Assembly: GCF_014385005.1 (NCBI RefSeq)
Contig: NZ_JACRSZ010000008.1
Coordinates: 62,001-126,000, forward strand
From: Jingyaoa shaoxingensis
GTDB lineage: Bacteria; Bacillota; Clostridia; Lachnospirales; Lachnospiraceae
Reading direction: 5' to 3'
DNA length: 64,000 nucleotides
The position numbers and the translations under genes were made by a program. The notes below the pieces were generated by a model, which was given only the letters and a program-made list of their open reading frames with translations, searched no databases and had not been told where the DNA came from. Below are positions 62,620 to 64,000 of the stretch, piece after piece (position 1 is the stretch's first letter; every line of letters starts with the position of its first letter).

Positions 62620-64000
62620 TTACGGTTCTTCCGGCGTTTCTTTTTCGCGGTTTTTCCTCCGCTCCTCTTCCAGCTGCATCTCCAGCTCGTGCGCCCTCAG
62701 TTCCGCTTCCACCTGTGCCGCAGATTTTTCTTCAATCTCTGCTTCCAGCTGCCTGCGCAGCGCTATCTCCTGCGTACGCAGTTCGATCATTTTTTTGTAT
62801 TTCTTATTTCTGCTGATCGATACCAGTAAAAGCGGTATGAAAATAATCAACAGGATCGCTCCTAATATAACAGCAAATATGGTATGTGTCTTAATAAAAA
62901 GATCTAACTTGTCATATACTCCTACAATTGCAGTCAGCACTTTATTATCCGCAAATGCTCCGTTCTGAATCATCTGACTCAATCCACCTGCTTCCGTCTC
63001 TGTCTCACTCTCCGTCTGTAATTCTGTCTGTGCACTGGTTTCCGTCTCCGGTTCCCATTCCCCTGTGTAAGAAAAAGAAGTACTTCCAAGAGCCTGATCT
63101 TCGTAGTAATACGTCATCTTATCCGTCGTGAAATCCATTTTCCTGATAAGGGATGATGTATCTACGCTGTTCGGCAAGGTAACCGTTGTTGTCTCCGCTA
63201 CTGTAAACGGATCCCTGGACAGATCTGCCTGTCTGATCTTTTCTGCCTCCTGTGCATCTTCTATTCCGATAACTTCAGTATCGGAAACGGTCTGATCCAG
63301 GTTGTTGATCTGCACCTCTTTGAAATTATTATATCCATAGTCCAGAACTGTCTTTGTATTACCGTATTCAATATCCTGTCCGTTGGCATGAAGTACCACG
63401 CTGATCAGAAGCATACCGTCTCTCTCTGCCGTGGATACCAGTGTATTCCATGCTTCATCCGTATATCCGGTTTTGCCTCCGATAAATCCGTCATACGCTC
63501 TGCTCTCATCCATCAGCATTCCGTGATGATTGGCAAAATATCTTTTTTCTTTTACCAGATTCGTCTCCGGATAGCTGTACTCCTGTGTATGGATAATCTC
63601 ACGGAACTTGTCATACTTCATAGCCGCCTGTGTGATCAGTGCCATATCATAAGCGCAGGTATAATGGTTATCATCATGCAGTCCATTCGGATTTACGAAA
63701 TGAGTATTCACACATCCCAGCTCTTCTGCCTTCTGGTTCATCATATCCGCAAACTTCTCAACGCTGCCGCCGATATGCTCTGCCACTGCATTGGAGATCT
63801 CATTCGCCGACGCCAGCATAATTCCGTACAGACACTGCTCCAGCGTCAGTTTCTCCCCTTCTGTCAGTCCCAGATGGGCGCTTCCATATTCAATACTGTA
63901 TACTGCATTCTCTGAAAATGTTACAGTATCATCCAGATTGCCATTTTCCAGTGCCAGCAGCACTGTCATAATCTTAGTAATACTGGCAGGATACTCCTGT
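62620..64000 (-). CDS. D-alanyl-D-alanine carboxypeptidase, partial (window edge)
   Basis: This is the C-terminal part of a low-molecular-weight penicillin-binding protein of the S11 family. The window edge cuts the N-terminus, just after the catalytic SxxK (SITK, bases about 63973-63984). The SAN motif is in MLASANEI and KTG in GGKTGYT. After a linker rich in Ser, Thr and Glu comes a membrane helix (IFAVILGAILLIIFIPLLLV) and then a charged coiled coil, an unusual cytoplasmic tail. It trims cell wall peptides. It is followed after 105 bases by the recombinase-like gene. Confidence 0.9.
   Translation of the reverse strand, partial: QEYPASITKIMTVLLALENGNLDDTVTFSENAVYSIEYGSAHLGLTEGEKLTLEQCLYGIMLASANEISNAVAEHIGGSVEKFADMMNQKAEELGCVNTHFVNPNGLHDDNHYTCAYDMALITQAAMKYDKFREIIHTQEYSYPETNLVKEKRYFANHHGMLMDESRAYDGFIGGKTGYTDEAWNTLVSTAERDGMLLISVVLHANGQDIEYGNTKTVLDYGYNNFKEVQINNLDQTVSDTEVIGIEDAQEAEKIRQADLSRDPFTVAETTTVTLPNSVDTSSLIRKMDFTTDKMTYYYEDQALGSTSFSYTGEWEPETETSAQTELQTESETETEAGGLSQMIQNGAFADNKVLTAIVGVYDKLDLFIKTHTIFAVILGAILLIIFIPLLLVSISRNKKYKKMIELRTQEIALRRQLEAEIEEKSAAQVEAELRAHELEMQLEEERRKNREKETPEEP

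Overview
The window looks like a chromosomal segment of a Gram-positive gut anaerobe of the Lachnospiraceae, closest in style to Blautia. The evidence is a type III glutamine synthetase, LytS/YesM-type kinases paired with YesN-type AraC response regulators, ABC importers for single sugars and oligosaccharides, a 2[4Fe-4S] ferredoxin, strong AGGAGG ribosome sites and T-rich intrinsic terminators. The taxonomic call is an inference from gene content. There are no rRNA genes, CRISPR arrays or intact transposase genes. One tRNA gene, tRNA-Lys(CTT), is present.

Layout. 1-6.2 kb (minus): a response regulator, a kinase without a sensor domain and a catalytically dead sugar-ABC ATPase form one operon. 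It is followed by an intact MglA-type ATPase and the start of its permease. 6.2-6.8 kb: tRNA-Lys with a duplicated 3' end and flank. 7-30 kb: mainly core genes (AI-2E-type exporter, trmB, degV, tetR, glnN behind a leader terminator, a secreted DUF5722-type glycosidase, a lipid kinase, a beta-CASP nuclease, murG, sigma factor, HIT protein, soluble kinase, rhomboid, ferredoxin, MerR-type protein, PTS enzyme I), then a ChvE-MmsA-MmsB monosaccharide importer (26-30 kb). 30.08-30.32 kb: a multi-hairpin non-coding element. 30.5-43.5 kb: a block that looks AT-richer by eye. It holds a membrane protein, a lone AAA ATPase and a nine-gene minus-strand operon: kinase, response regulator, membrane-anchored binding protein, short-chain dehydrogenase, beta-propeller lactonase, binding protein, two permeases and an intracellular sialidase-fold protein.

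43.5-55.9 kb is a pentose locus read in both directions from a XylR-like operator. Leftward are a DUF4867 cupin-like protein, a fucose/arabinose-isomerase-family enzyme, xylulokinase and a Gfo/Idh/MocA oxidoreductase. Rightward are a ROK repressor, a membrane-anchored XylFII-like sensor, a LytS-type kinase, a YesN-type regulator, a XylF lipoprotein and a second, truncated YesN paralogue with Asn at the phosphorylation site. 55.9-64 kb: an aconitase-family hydratase with a PucR-type regulator, an MsmX/UgpC-type shared ATPase that could power the oligosaccharide importer at 34-37 kb (which has no ATPase of its own), a DEDDh exonuclease, a degenerate tyrosine recombinase, and a D-Ala-D-Ala carboxypeptidase cut by the window edge.

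The most striking pattern is that three sugar two-component systems each carry a partner that looks non-enzymatic or degenerate. These are a dead ABC ATPase (2.0-3.5 kb), an anchored binding protein with a kinase lacking its DxGxG box (38.8-43.3 kb), and a pseudo-receiver without a DNA-binding domain (54.9-55.8 kb). The first and third are the best candidates for undescribed regulation.
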